A stretch of DNA of 48,493 nucleotides from a virus: IMG/VR virus record IMGVR_UViG_3300036045_000020, positions 1 to 48,493 of that record; one strand, given 5' to 3'. The translations under genes were made by a program, and so were the position numbers. Each line of letters begins with the position of its first letter. The first letter of the stretch is position 1. Under the pieces are notes generated by a model, which did not search any database, was not told the origin of the DNA, and worked only from the letters and a program-made list of their open reading frames with translations. This document shows, one piece after another, positions 39,252 through 46,168 of this stretch.

Positions 39252-39318
39252 TTGTCGGTGGCGACAGGCTGGGTTATGAGCCCAGCCGCGCACGGTTCGA
39301 CTCCGTGGCCCGCTTCCA
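39252..39318 (+). other. tRNA-like segment lacking a matching 5' acceptor strand
   Basis: D arm TTGT/ACAG with an 8-base GG-containing loop (39252-39267); anticodon arm CTGGG-TTATGAG-CCCAG (39269-39285), which as read has anticodon ATG; variable CCGCG; T arm CACGG-TTCGACT-CCGTG (39291-39307); a 3' acceptor strand GCCCGCT, discriminator T, and encoded CCA (39308-39318). The region where the 5' acceptor strand should be (before 39252) is AT-rich and does not pair. So this is a tRNA without its 5' acceptor strand or a degraded/pseudo tRNA rather than a normal gene. It sits between the head morphogenesis and scaffold genes. Confidence 0.6.
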
Positions 39319-39342
39319 ATCTTGTATAGGCAAGTCATTTTT

Positions 39343-40038
39343 ATGTACAAGCTTTTTCATGTTTACGCGCTCGTTCTTCTCGTGCTGCGTTTGTTTCGGT
39401 TCAGTGATCCTGCTGCATCTGGCCAGGGTAGCACTGGCAATGGGGGCAACACGAGTGATGATCCCCCGTCATGGCTTGACGGCTTGCGCAATCTCATTTC
39501 GCGCCACAACAACGATAGTGGCCGTGTAGCCGAGCTGCTGTATCAAGAGAATTACACACATCGCCAACGTATTCGTGATCTTGAAGGCAAGCAGACGCCA
39601 GATGGCGCGACTGTGTTGACCGGCGACGAAGCGGCACGCTGGCAAGCGGTCAAAGATGTGGATGTGCCAGCACTTACCACCGAGCGCGATACACTCAAGC
39701 AGCACGTCGCCACAGCAGAGCGTGAACGCATTGGCAATGCAGCTGCCAAACTGTACGATTGGGAAGCGACGGTGCTGCTGCAGCTGCCCAATCTTCCTGA
39801 GATAAAGCTTCTTGAGCAGAACGGCACATCTACCGCTGTTGTTGCGGTCGACGGCAAGGACATCCTCTTGCCTGACTATATTGATCAGCACTACGCAGCC
39901 TTTAAGCCCGCCTTGCAGCCAGGGACGCAAAGCAACGGGACGCGCTATGTGTCGCAAAGTGCGGGCACGCAGCGCCCTGCGGCTGATCCGGTAAAACGGC
40001 ATATCGATAGCCGGTACAAGGTGCCAGGCAAGCAGTAG
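39343..40038 (+). CDS. Scaffolding protein
   Basis: 231 aa from ATG 39343 (an upstream in-frame TTG at 39322 is less likely). The first ~20 residues are hydrophobic. The middle is helical (VDVPALTTERDTLKQHVATAERERIGNAA) and the region DGLRNLISRHNNDSGRVAELLYQENYTHRQRIRDLE is characteristic of a scaffold group found beside major capsid genes. YIDQHYAAFKPALQP near the C-terminus is also familiar from that group. It would template prohead assembly. Call supported mainly by position and general resemblance. Confidence 0.68.
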   Translation: MYKLFHVYALVLLVLRLFRFSDPAASGQGSTGNGGNTSDDPPSWLDGLRNLISRHNNDSGRVAELLYQENYTHRQRIRDLEGKQTPDGATVLTGDEAARWQAVKDVDVPALTTERDTLKQHVATAERERIGNAAAKLYDWEATVLLQLPNLPEIKLLEQNGTSTAVVAVDGKDILLPDYIDQHYAAFKPALQPGTQSNGTRYVSQSAGTQRPAADPVKRHIDSRYKVPGKQ

Positions 40039-40050
40039 GACAATCTCCCA

Positions 40051-40674
40051 ATGGCACAACTCAGTTTTTCTGGCAATCAACTCACCGCGCCTGTTTGGGC
40101 CGGTGACTTCCTCAATCGCGAGCATCTGCTTCCTGGCGGTGCCAAGCTCGACAAGACCCAATTCAACGCGGCAGATGCCGTGGTTGTCACTGTGGCGACT
40201 GGCGGCGCAGCGCAAGCAGCAACGACGATCCCCGTTGCTGCGCTCAGTGGCCCCATTCCCAACGGCACGGTGCTGCGCTTTAGCATCGACGAGTTTGCGC
40301 GTTTGACCGCTGCCGCCGCTGCCGGGGCTACATCCCTTGCGGTCGAAGCACTTGTCAACGCGGTCGAAGCAGGGGACGTAGCGACGTATGCTGGATCAGG
40401 TGCAAAGAAGAAAGTGGTCAAGTCGGGCACGTTGATTGGCCGCACCTATACAGAGCGCGCCAACAACACGGCCTTTGGCCCCGCCGCCGATGCCGATGAT
40501 GAAGTGTATCTCGTGGCCTTTGATGTTGATGACGTGGATCGCCTCAACGATGTTGATTTGTATCGGCACGGCGGCCTCGTCAAAGAAAATCTGCTTCCTG
40601 TGTTTTTCGCGTTGAGCAGCACCTTGCAGGGCAAAATCCGCACGCTCTACCAAACCACTACCGGGAGGGCCTAG
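40051..40674 (+). CDS. Head decoration-like structural protein
   Basis: 207 aa. Beta-rich with a repeated pattern of short strands: AATTIPVAALSGPIPNGTVLRFS and AGATSLAVEALVNAVEAGDVATY. Such segments are common in capsid decoration or head-stabilising proteins next to the major capsid gene, though no exact family name is firm. Probably binds the capsid surface. Confidence 0.6.
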   Translation: MAQLSFSGNQLTAPVWAGDFLNREHLLPGGAKLDKTQFNAADAVVVTVATGGAAQAATTIPVAALSGPIPNGTVLRFSIDEFARLTAAAAAGATSLAVEALVNAVEAGDVATYAGSGAKKKVVKSGTLIGRTYTERANNTAFGPAADADDEVYLVAFDVDDVDRLNDVDLYRHGGLVKENLLPVFFALSSTLQGKIRTLYQTTTGRA

Positions 40675-40677
40675 CGC

Positions 40678-41766
40678 GTGGATATTTACACCCTGATCCA
40701 GAGCATGCGCAACGATGGCACGTTTATGCGCCTTGCCACCAACCCGCGTGCGCAGTTCGGCATTCCCGCACGGCGCTACATTGGGGCGGAGCTGCTACCC
40801 GAGCGCACGGTGACGATGAACGCCTATCGTGAAGATGCCGTGCGCTATCGTACCGTGCTTGCCAACAACGGCACGCGCTACAGCCCGGCGCAGAAAAAGG
40901 GTTCAGCGCTCGTGGGCTCGTTCCTCGTCGAGTTGTCGCACTCCGACATTGCAACCGAGCTGACGGCCCGCGAGTACGATATCCTGATCAGCCTGCTTGG
41001 GGGCAATCAAGATATGCAGGCGGTGGCTCAGGTGATTAACTTCACCGATGTCACGGTCAACCTGGCCCTTGCCGAGCGCAATGAGCTGATGCGCTGGCAG
41101 GCTATCGTCGATGCGCAGGTGACGCTCGAAGGCGATAACGGCTACAGCGAACTGGTGGCGTATCCGAACCCGGCAAACCATCGCGCAGCGGCAGGCGGCG
41201 CGTGGTCAAACGATAGCTATGACCCATGGGCCGATATTACGGCGATGAGCGATATGCTTGAAGCCAAGGGCCAGACCGTGCGGCGCATCATCACGAGTCG
41301 GCAGGTTCTCTCCAAGCTTGCCAACAACGCCAACGTCAAGGGGCGTGTTGGCCTGGCCGTGGTGAGCGCGTCGGGGCAAATTCAGGGCATCGCAGGGCGT
41401 GCAACGCGCGATGCCATCAACAATGCGCTGGAGCGCGACGGCCTGCCGCCGATTGAGACCTACGATCTGCAATATCGCACCCAGACCGGCACGGGGCACT
41501 TTCTCAAGCGCGATGTCTTTGTGATGGGCTGCACCACAGGCCGTGACGAAACAATCGATCTTGGCGATGATGAGGTGCTGACAATGCAAGATACCATCGG
41601 CTATACCGCAATGGGGCGCGCTGCTGGCCAGGGGACGCCAGGGCGCGTCATTCGTGCCGAGGCGTTTAGCAACAAGCCGCCGCGCTTGGAGGCTGAAGGC
41701 TGGCAGGCATCGCTGCCGGTCGTGCTCGATCCTGAAGCTGTCGGCGTTATCACAAGTATTACGTAG
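40678..41766 (+). CDS. Major capsid protein (HK97-fold, E-like)
   Basis: 362 aa, GTG start at 40678 with GGAGG 9 bases upstream. Sequence features of the E-like capsid family: MDIYTLIQSM start, helical spine region ending LAERNELMRWQAIVDAQVTLEGDNGY, IITSRQVLSKLANNANVKGRVG, and an IGYTAMGRAAGQGTPGRVI C-terminal domain. Position after the scaffold and decoration genes is canonical. Expected to build the icosahedral head. Confidence 0.84.
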   Translation: MDIYTLIQSMRNDGTFMRLATNPRAQFGIPARRYIGAELLPERTVTMNAYREDAVRYRTVLANNGTRYSPAQKKGSALVGSFLVELSHSDIATELTAREYDILISLLGGNQDMQAVAQVINFTDVTVNLALAERNELMRWQAIVDAQVTLEGDNGYSELVAYPNPANHRAAAGGAWSNDSYDPWADITAMSDMLEAKGQTVRRIITSRQVLSKLANNANVKGRVGLAVVSASGQIQGIAGRATRDAINNALERDGLPPIETYDLQYRTQTGTGHFLKRDVFVMGCTTGRDETIDLGDDEVLTMQDTIGYTAMGRAAGQGTPGRVIRAEAFSNKPPRLEAEGWQASLPVVLDPEAVGVITSIT

Positions 41767-41988
41767 ATGGACAATCAACCAGCACCCACCGTGCAGATGC
41801 GTTTAATCAAGACCTATGTTCACCAGGGCGTGTTTTATGGCCCTGGGCTGGTTGAGGTTCCCGCAGCGCTTGCTGCGCACATTGGTGCCCCAAGCCACGA
41901 CACAGTAGAGAATGAGGCGCAGGAGCAAGTAGATGACGACAGTGCCCCAAGCCAGCCTCGCCGAAGAACTCGCAAGCCTGTGTCGTGA
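41767..41988 (+). CDS. Small protein after the capsid gene
   Basis: 73 aa, starting directly after the capsid stop (TAG-ATG). An N-terminal core of beta strands (MRLIKTYVHQGVFYGPGLVEVPAALAAHIGA) and a disordered acidic, then basic, tail (RRRTRKPVS). Such proteins are often head-tail connector accessories. It overlaps the next gene by 56 bases. Confidence 0.6.
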   Translation: MDNQPAPTVQMRLIKTYVHQGVFYGPGLVEVPAALAAHIGAPSHDTVENEAQEQVDDDSAPSQPRRRTRKPVS

Positions 41989-42385
41989 GCTGGGCTTTGC
42001 GCACACTGCCCGCCCACGTGCCGATGATCGCGGCGATGACCATGAGCGTCACGCCTACACTGCGCGTGACGGGCTTGCAATGCTTGAGCTGACGACGCTT
42101 GATGGTGTGCTGGTTGCACTTGATTTCGTGTTTGGGCTTGCCGCTGACAGTATGGTGACACTTCAGCGCAACAATGCGCTCATGAATGTGATGTTTGGCA
42201 TCGTGTTGCCGACGTGGGCCGCAGGTAATACGTGGTTATTGCAGACGCTGCGCACTATCAACACGGCGCAAGGTGGCACACGGGCAACCACGCACGACGA
42301 TTGGCGCATAACACTGCGCTGGAGTCCTGTTTCGTCGCTGCTGATCGGAAGGTTAGAACACGATGCCAAGCCCAACGGGATATAG
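41933..42385 (+). CDS. Hypothetical protein in the head-tail connector region
   Basis: 150 aa, ATG at 41933 overlapping the previous gene by 56 bases. Sequence has helix-rich (EELASLCRELGFAH) and beta segments (GLAMLELTTLDGVLVALDFVFGLAADSM) with YTARD in between. No domain recognised. It is not a typical connector; could be a small enzyme or minor head protein. Confidence 0.58.
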   Translation: MTTVPQASLAEELASLCRELGFAHTARPRADDRGDDHERHAYTARDGLAMLELTTLDGVLVALDFVFGLAADSMVTLQRNNALMNVMFGIVLPTWAAGNTWLLQTLRTINTAQGGTRATTHDDWRITLRWSPVSSLLIGRLEHDAKPNGI

Positions 42386-42770
42386 CGAATCAAGCTTTGT
42401 GGAGTATCTCCGCGACGAGGTGCTGCTCGCGACGGCGGACGTGCTTGGTTGGACGGGATCAAGCGCGTTGACCAAGCCCTGGCGTGGCCCCGTTCGCCGC
42501 GCACTGCGCCTCTGTGGTGTAGCTGACATGACAAGCGCCGATGTCGGCAAGCTTGAAGCAATGGGTCGCATTGCGGTCTGGGAAGCGGTGAGTGCAGAAG
42601 TGATGACCGCCATTAACTACGAGGCCGATGAAGCGCGTTATGACCGTGAGGCCCTGTTCGCCCACGCGCAAAAGCAACTGGCTGATGCGCGTACCGAGGC
42701 CCGCAAAGCGGGGTATCTGAGCCGTGATCCGATAATTAGTTATCACGCTGATATTCAGGCGGTGTACTGA
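42363..42770 (+). CDS. Head-tail connector (adaptor)-like protein
   Basis: 135 aa, overlapping the previous gene by 23 bases. Helical protein with SFVEYLRDEVLLATADVLGWTG, WRGPVRRALRLCGVADMTSADVGKLEAMGRIAVWEAV; sequence and position fit the head-to-tail adaptor group (gp6/gp15-like). It would sit between the portal and the stopper. Confidence 0.62.
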   Translation: MPSPTGYSESSFVEYLRDEVLLATADVLGWTGSSALTKPWRGPVRRALRLCGVADMTSADVGKLEAMGRIAVWEAVSAEVMTAINYEADEARYDREALFAHAQKQLADARTEARKAGYLSRDPIISYHADIQAVY

Positions 42771-43219
42771 TGTTGCCAATGCGCCAGGGAGAACGGATAG
42801 CGCAGCAGAGCGCTGCCCACGTCTCGTTTCGTGATCAGTGTGTGCATCTGGTGTACACCCCGACTGCGCCAGTCAATCAAGACGCACCGCAAGGCGTTGA
42901 TGCGTTTGGGCAGCCCGTGGCACTTGACGTGTTTGGGCAGCCGACAATGACGTATCAAGACGATGCCACGTATCCGTGTGGGTTCAGTCTACGTAACACA
43001 ATGCGGGAAACACAGACTGGCGATGCACTCGTGACAGTTGCACAAGCGCAATTTCGATTGCCCCGAACTGCACCCATACAGAGCGAAGATCGCCTGCGCC
43101 TTATTGTGCGCGATGGCGAAGCGCTTGCTATTCCAGTTGAGTACAAAGTGGTATCTGATCCGGTGCGCGGCCCGACGGCCCTTGTAATCAAAGTTGAACG
43201 TGTCAAGGCAAGCCAATGA
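42770..43219 (+). CDS. Head closure (stopper)-like protein
   Basis: 149 aa, TGATG overlap upstream. Beta-barrel-like strands in the second half (LVTVAQAQFRLPRT, LRLIVRDGEALAIPVEYKVVSDPVRG) are typical of head closure proteins (SPP1 gp16-like). Position third in the connector run supports the call. Confidence 0.58.
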   Translation: MLPMRQGERIAQQSAAHVSFRDQCVHLVYTPTAPVNQDAPQGVDAFGQPVALDVFGQPTMTYQDDATYPCGFSLRNTMRETQTGDALVTVAQAQFRLPRTAPIQSEDRLRLIVRDGEALAIPVEYKVVSDPVRGPTALVIKVERVKASQ

Positions 43220-43626
43220 GCAAAAACGCCTTTACGTGGCACGGCAAAGCCATTCAAAACCGGATGCAGCTTGCCAAGCGCGATGTGCTGGCCGAGCTTG
43301 CACAAGGCGCACGCGATGAGGCGCAAAGCCGCGTGCGAGTCGATACGGGCTTTGCGCGTGACAACACGTTGGCACTGTTTCCTAACAATGGGTCAATTGC
43401 GGGGAGAGAAGAAAAACGCCAGAGTAGTCGAACGGGCTATCTCGTGTGGCGTGACTCGGCAGCGACACCGCCGCTTGATGCCAACACCAGTGCGGTGATG
43501 TGTGCGGCCATCTACGCCATTTTTATCGAGATTCGCTTTCCGTTTTTGTATCCCGCAGCGCTTGCGAGCGTCCAACGGTTTAGCGCCATTGCTGGCAGTG
43601 TCGGCAGTCGGCACAATCTCACATGA
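43216..43626 (+). CDS. Neck protein (HK97 gp10-like)
   Basis: 136 aa, ATGA overlap upstream. The pattern of a long helix with a basic face (FTWHGKAIQNRMQLAKRDVLAELAQGARDEAQSRVRVDTGFARDNTL), including RVDTGF, is typical of HK97 gp10-like neck/tail completion proteins. C-terminus is hydrophobic with FPFLYPAALASVQRF. Confidence 0.68.
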   Translation: MSKNAFTWHGKAIQNRMQLAKRDVLAELAQGARDEAQSRVRVDTGFARDNTLALFPNNGSIAGREEKRQSSRTGYLVWRDSAATPPLDANTSAVMCAAIYAIFIEIRFPFLYPAALASVQRFSAIAGSVGSRHNLT

Positions 43627-44036
43627 TAGCTCTCGCAGTGGTACGTGCGTTTTTGGCGACGCAACCAGCGCTTACACAGGTATGCGGGCAGCGCATGTAT
43701 GCGGGCAGTAATCTGCCGTCGAGCTATCGGCCTGAACAGGGTGAAGCACTGTTGTTCAGTGTCCGAGGCGGGCAGTTGCACTATAGCGAGATGGTCAAGG
43801 AACCATCCGTCCAATTCGTGTGTTGGGCACCGGATGACGTGCGCGCAATGCACATGGCCGAAGAGGTCTTGTATCGCGTACTCAATGGCGCACAAACAGC
43901 AACGATTGCGAGTGCGCGCCAGGACGGGCAACCGCAAGGCCCATTCCGCGACCCAACCACGAATTGGACATTCGCCCTGGTGTTTTACGACATCAAACTC
44001 AAAGTTCGTGATCGTGCCGCAAGCCAGGGGCTGTAG
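43623..44036 (+). CDS. Tail terminator protein
   Basis: 137 aa, ATGA overlap upstream. Size, order just before the major tail protein, and a fold-like sequence (LPSSYRPEQGEALLFSVRGG, QFVCWAPDDVRAMHMAEEVLYRVLNG) match the tail terminator family (lambda gpU / DUF3168-like). It would cap the tail tube and bind the neck. Confidence 0.66.
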   Translation: MIALAVVRAFLATQPALTQVCGQRMYAGSNLPSSYRPEQGEALLFSVRGGQLHYSEMVKEPSVQFVCWAPDDVRAMHMAEEVLYRVLNGAQTATIASARQDGQPQGPFRDPTTNWTFALVFYDIKLKVRDRAASQGL

Positions 44037-44066
44037 CAGCATTCATTTTTATCACAGGAGCAGGCT

Positions 44067-44969
44067 ATGCCACTGGAAGTTTCTGACATCATTCTCAGTC
44101 CGGCCATTCTGTACTACAGTGACGATCTGAGCGTACAACCCCCGCCAGATACGCTTGCAGCAGGGCAGCCGTGGGGTATTGGCGCACAGCAAACCGTGGT
44201 GCTCACGGGTGCAACTGGTGGTACGTTCACGCTGACGTTCAATGGTCAAACGACCGGAGCCATTGCCTATAACGCTGCTGTCGCAGCCGTCAATACCGCG
44301 CTTGAAGCGCTGAGTAAACTAGGCGTAGACGGCGTAGAAGTGACCGGATCGCCAGGTAACTACACCGTCACGTTTACCGGCAAATATGCCGGATTCGAGG
44401 TGCCGCTGCTGACGGCCAATGCGACGAGTTTGACGGGTACCACGCCATCCATTGCCGTAACGCAAACCGTTGCGGGCAGTGGTTGGAAGCGGTTCGGCTT
44501 TACGGCTGAACCCCTGACAACGGGCTATAATTTTGAGGTAGCCCGTGCCGACATTCAAGAAGCGTTGGGCACCGTGAAGGTGCGCAAGACCTCGCATGAG
44601 ATGATGCTCGAAACCACCATTGCCGAGATCAATCCCGTGATGCAGTTTTTGCAGTGGGGGGGCAAGCTGACGATCGTGCCAGCGGCCACGGGGCAGCCAG
44701 GGAAGACCGTGCTTGACGTAGGCGGTTCCAATATCCTCAAAAATCGGCGCTTTGGGTTCGAGGCGCGTGATGTCGACGATGACGGCAATGATTTGCCACT
44801 CCGGGTCATTCTCTGGCGTGCAACCGCCACCGAAGGCAGCGAGCTTGAGTTTAGTAAGAGCGACTTTACCGGCGCGCCCGTGAAGTTTGAGGCACTTGAA
44901 GATATGTCGCGCCCCTACGATGAGCGGTTCTTCCGCTGGTATCGCATTACGGCTCCAGCGCTGCCATAA
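44067..44969 (+). CDS. Major tail protein with inserted Ig-like domain
   Basis: 300 aa, GGAG site before ATG 44067. Residues ~41-135 contain a domain seen in many phage structural proteins: QQTVVLTGATGGTFTLTFNG, TTGAIAYNAAVAAVNTALEALSKLG, and GSPGNYTVTFTG; it interrupts the N-terminal arm of the tube protein. The flanking segments (DILLS...SDD, and RADIQEALGTVKVRKTSHEMMLETTIAEINPVMQFLQ) form the tube fold. Position between terminator and chaperones is canonical. Confidence 0.78.
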   Translation: MPLEVSDIILSPAILYYSDDLSVQPPPDTLAAGQPWGIGAQQTVVLTGATGGTFTLTFNGQTTGAIAYNAAVAAVNTALEALSKLGVDGVEVTGSPGNYTVTFTGKYAGFEVPLLTANATSLTGTTPSIAVTQTVAGSGWKRFGFTAEPLTTGYNFEVARADIQEALGTVKVRKTSHEMMLETTIAEINPVMQFLQWGGKLTIVPAATGQPGKTVLDVGGSNILKNRRFGFEARDVDDDGNDLPLRVILWRATATEGSELEFSKSDFTGAPVKFEALEDMSRPYDERFFRWYRITAPALP

Positions 44970-44985
44970 GCCTGCCACCATAAAA

Positions 44986-45010
44986 GCGCGTAGATGCCTT
45001 GTCTACGCGC
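44986..45010. terminator. Hairpin between the major tail protein and chaperone genes
   Basis: GCGCGTAGA (44986-44994) pairs with TCTACGCGC (45002-45010), 7-base loop. A 9-bp perfect stem just after the most abundantly needed tail gene would reduce downstream expression relative to the tube protein, as attenuators do in other phages. Confidence 0.6.
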
Positions 45011-45031
45011 TTCTCAAAGGACACACGGACT

Positions 45032-45544
45032 ATGACGACCGAAACACATGAGCACAACGGGAACGTTGTTCCCATTCGCCAGAAAGGGCGCGCAACCCCC
45101 GCGCCGCTGCCTCAAGGCCCGCACGCTGTCGTCGTGCTCGGTGAGCGTTCGTATGTGGTGACACCGCCAACCTGGAGCAAAGAAGAGGCGTGGCGCGATG
45201 CACTCACTGAGCCAGTGCGCGCCATTATTGGCCTGATGAACCAATGGCTTGGGCAGCAAAACGGCACTGACACAAGCACGGCTGTTGATGCACTCAAGCA
45301 GATTGATCTGAGCCAGCTGATCGCACAGTTCGAGTCAGCGGTGTTGGGGATGCCTAGCCTCGTCTTCGAGGCCGTTCTCAGCTATGCGCCTGCCATCGAA
45401 GCGGATCGCGAGTACATCCGCGAGCACGCCTACAGTTATCAACTGTACGACGCGCTCTGGAAGATTGTGCAGCTCGCCTACCCTTTGGGACAAGTAGTCA
45501 AGATGTTCAGTGGCCCGACGGTCTCTTCGACCTCGAAGAACTGA
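45032..45544 (+). CDS. Tail assembly chaperone (gpG-like)
   Basis: 170 aa from ATG 45032 with AAAGGA 9 bases upstream; a TTG at 44999 lies in the preceding hairpin and is rejected. The first ~30 residues are charged, then LPQGPHAVVVLGERSYVVTPPTWSKEEAWRDAL is compatible with the conserved chaperone core. Near the C-terminus YPLGQVV codes across the slippery heptamer at 45481-45487. It is followed by a stop at 45542-45544. Binds the tape measure protein during tail assembly. Confidence 0.78.
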   Translation: MTTETHEHNGNVVPIRQKGRATPAPLPQGPHAVVVLGERSYVVTPPTWSKEEAWRDALTEPVRAIIGLMNQWLGQQNGTDTSTAVDALKQIDLSQLIAQFESAVLGMPSLVFEAVLSYAPAIEADREYIREHAYSYQLYDALWKIVQLAYPLGQVVKMFSGPTVSSTSKN

Positions 45545-45831
45545 CACTGACACTGTGGGGTATTGATCGTACCGATGTGCGTTTTGAGTCAGCCCTACGC
45601 ACGCTTGTGCCATCATACCTACGGCGACAACGCTTTGAAGCGCGCCTACACGCGATGGAACTTGCACGCGCTTTGCACGGTGGGCAGGGCGTAGCACCCT
45701 CCCGTGCTGCTATGGGCGCTGTGCGTACGTCCGAAACACCAAACGGCATTAGCACCAAGGGGCGTGCATTTACGCGCGTGCCACGGCAACAACTCTTGCA
45801 GCGCGTTCAATCTCCGGTGGTAAAAGAATGA
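45032..45831 (+). CDS. Tail assembly chaperone fusion (gpGT-like) by -1 ribosomal frameshift
   Basis: The chaperone frame can switch by -1 at C CCT TTG (45481-45487), a perfect X XXY YYZ heptamer positioned in the zero frame, to CCC TTT GGG. The -1 frame stays open to 45831 and encodes QDVQWPDGLFDLEELTLTLWGIDRTDVRFES, then a helical basic domain (LRRQRFEARLHAMELARAL). A fused product of 266 aa results. A -1 shift giving a G-GT pair between major tail and tape measure genes is conserved across siphoviruses. The extension also has no start codon with a good ribosome site near its beginning. Confidence 0.8.
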
Positions 45832-46049
45832 ACGATGATCGCACATTCTGGCTTACGATACGGCGCGGCCTGATCCTGATCAAAAACAACGTAGATCAGC
45901 GTGCGGTCGTCGCTGGCCTAAGCATCATTATTAGCGCCATTGAGACGCGGTATGGTGCTGGGCCGCTTCACACTACACGATCAGGGCGGCGCTATCGCCG
46001 CATTGTGCGATCTGTGTTTTTGAAACGTTTGGGCAATCCATTCGAGTAA
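45828..46049 (+). CDS. Small basic protein before the tape measure gene
   Basis: 73 aa, ATGA overlap with the chaperone extension. Basic and partly hydrophobic (FWLTIRRGLILIKNNVDQRAVVAGLSIIISAIETRYG); C-terminus RRYRRIVRSVFLKRLGNPFE. No domain recognised. Followed by a 119-base gap with a hairpin. Confidence 0.58.
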   Translation: MNDDRTFWLTIRRGLILIKNNVDQRAVVAGLSIIISAIETRYGAGPLHTTRSGRRYRRIVRSVFLKRLGNPFE

Positions 46050-46123
46050 AACATACCTACGCTGTCATCTCCTCGCGCATTGTCGCCAGCAGATGCCGGA
46101 ACCGTGCCTGTCGCTTCTGACAC

Positions 46124-46150
46124 GCCCGAAAGCACACAACGCTTTCGGGC
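46124..46150. terminator. Hairpin upstream of the tape measure gene
   Basis: GCCCGAAAGC (46124-46133) pairs with GCTTTCGGGC (46141-46150), 7-base loop, followed by GTTGTCTTTT. It resembles a terminator with a short U-rich tail and lies 18 bases before the tape measure ATG. It may attenuate tape measure transcription, since that protein is needed in few copies. Confidence 0.6.
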
Positions 46151-46168
46151 GTTGTCTTTTGGGCGACA

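Noticed and set aside
39234-39253. Promoter with TTGACA and TATATT upstream of the scaffold gene
   Set aside because: The spacer between the two boxes is only 7 bases, too short for RNA polymerase.
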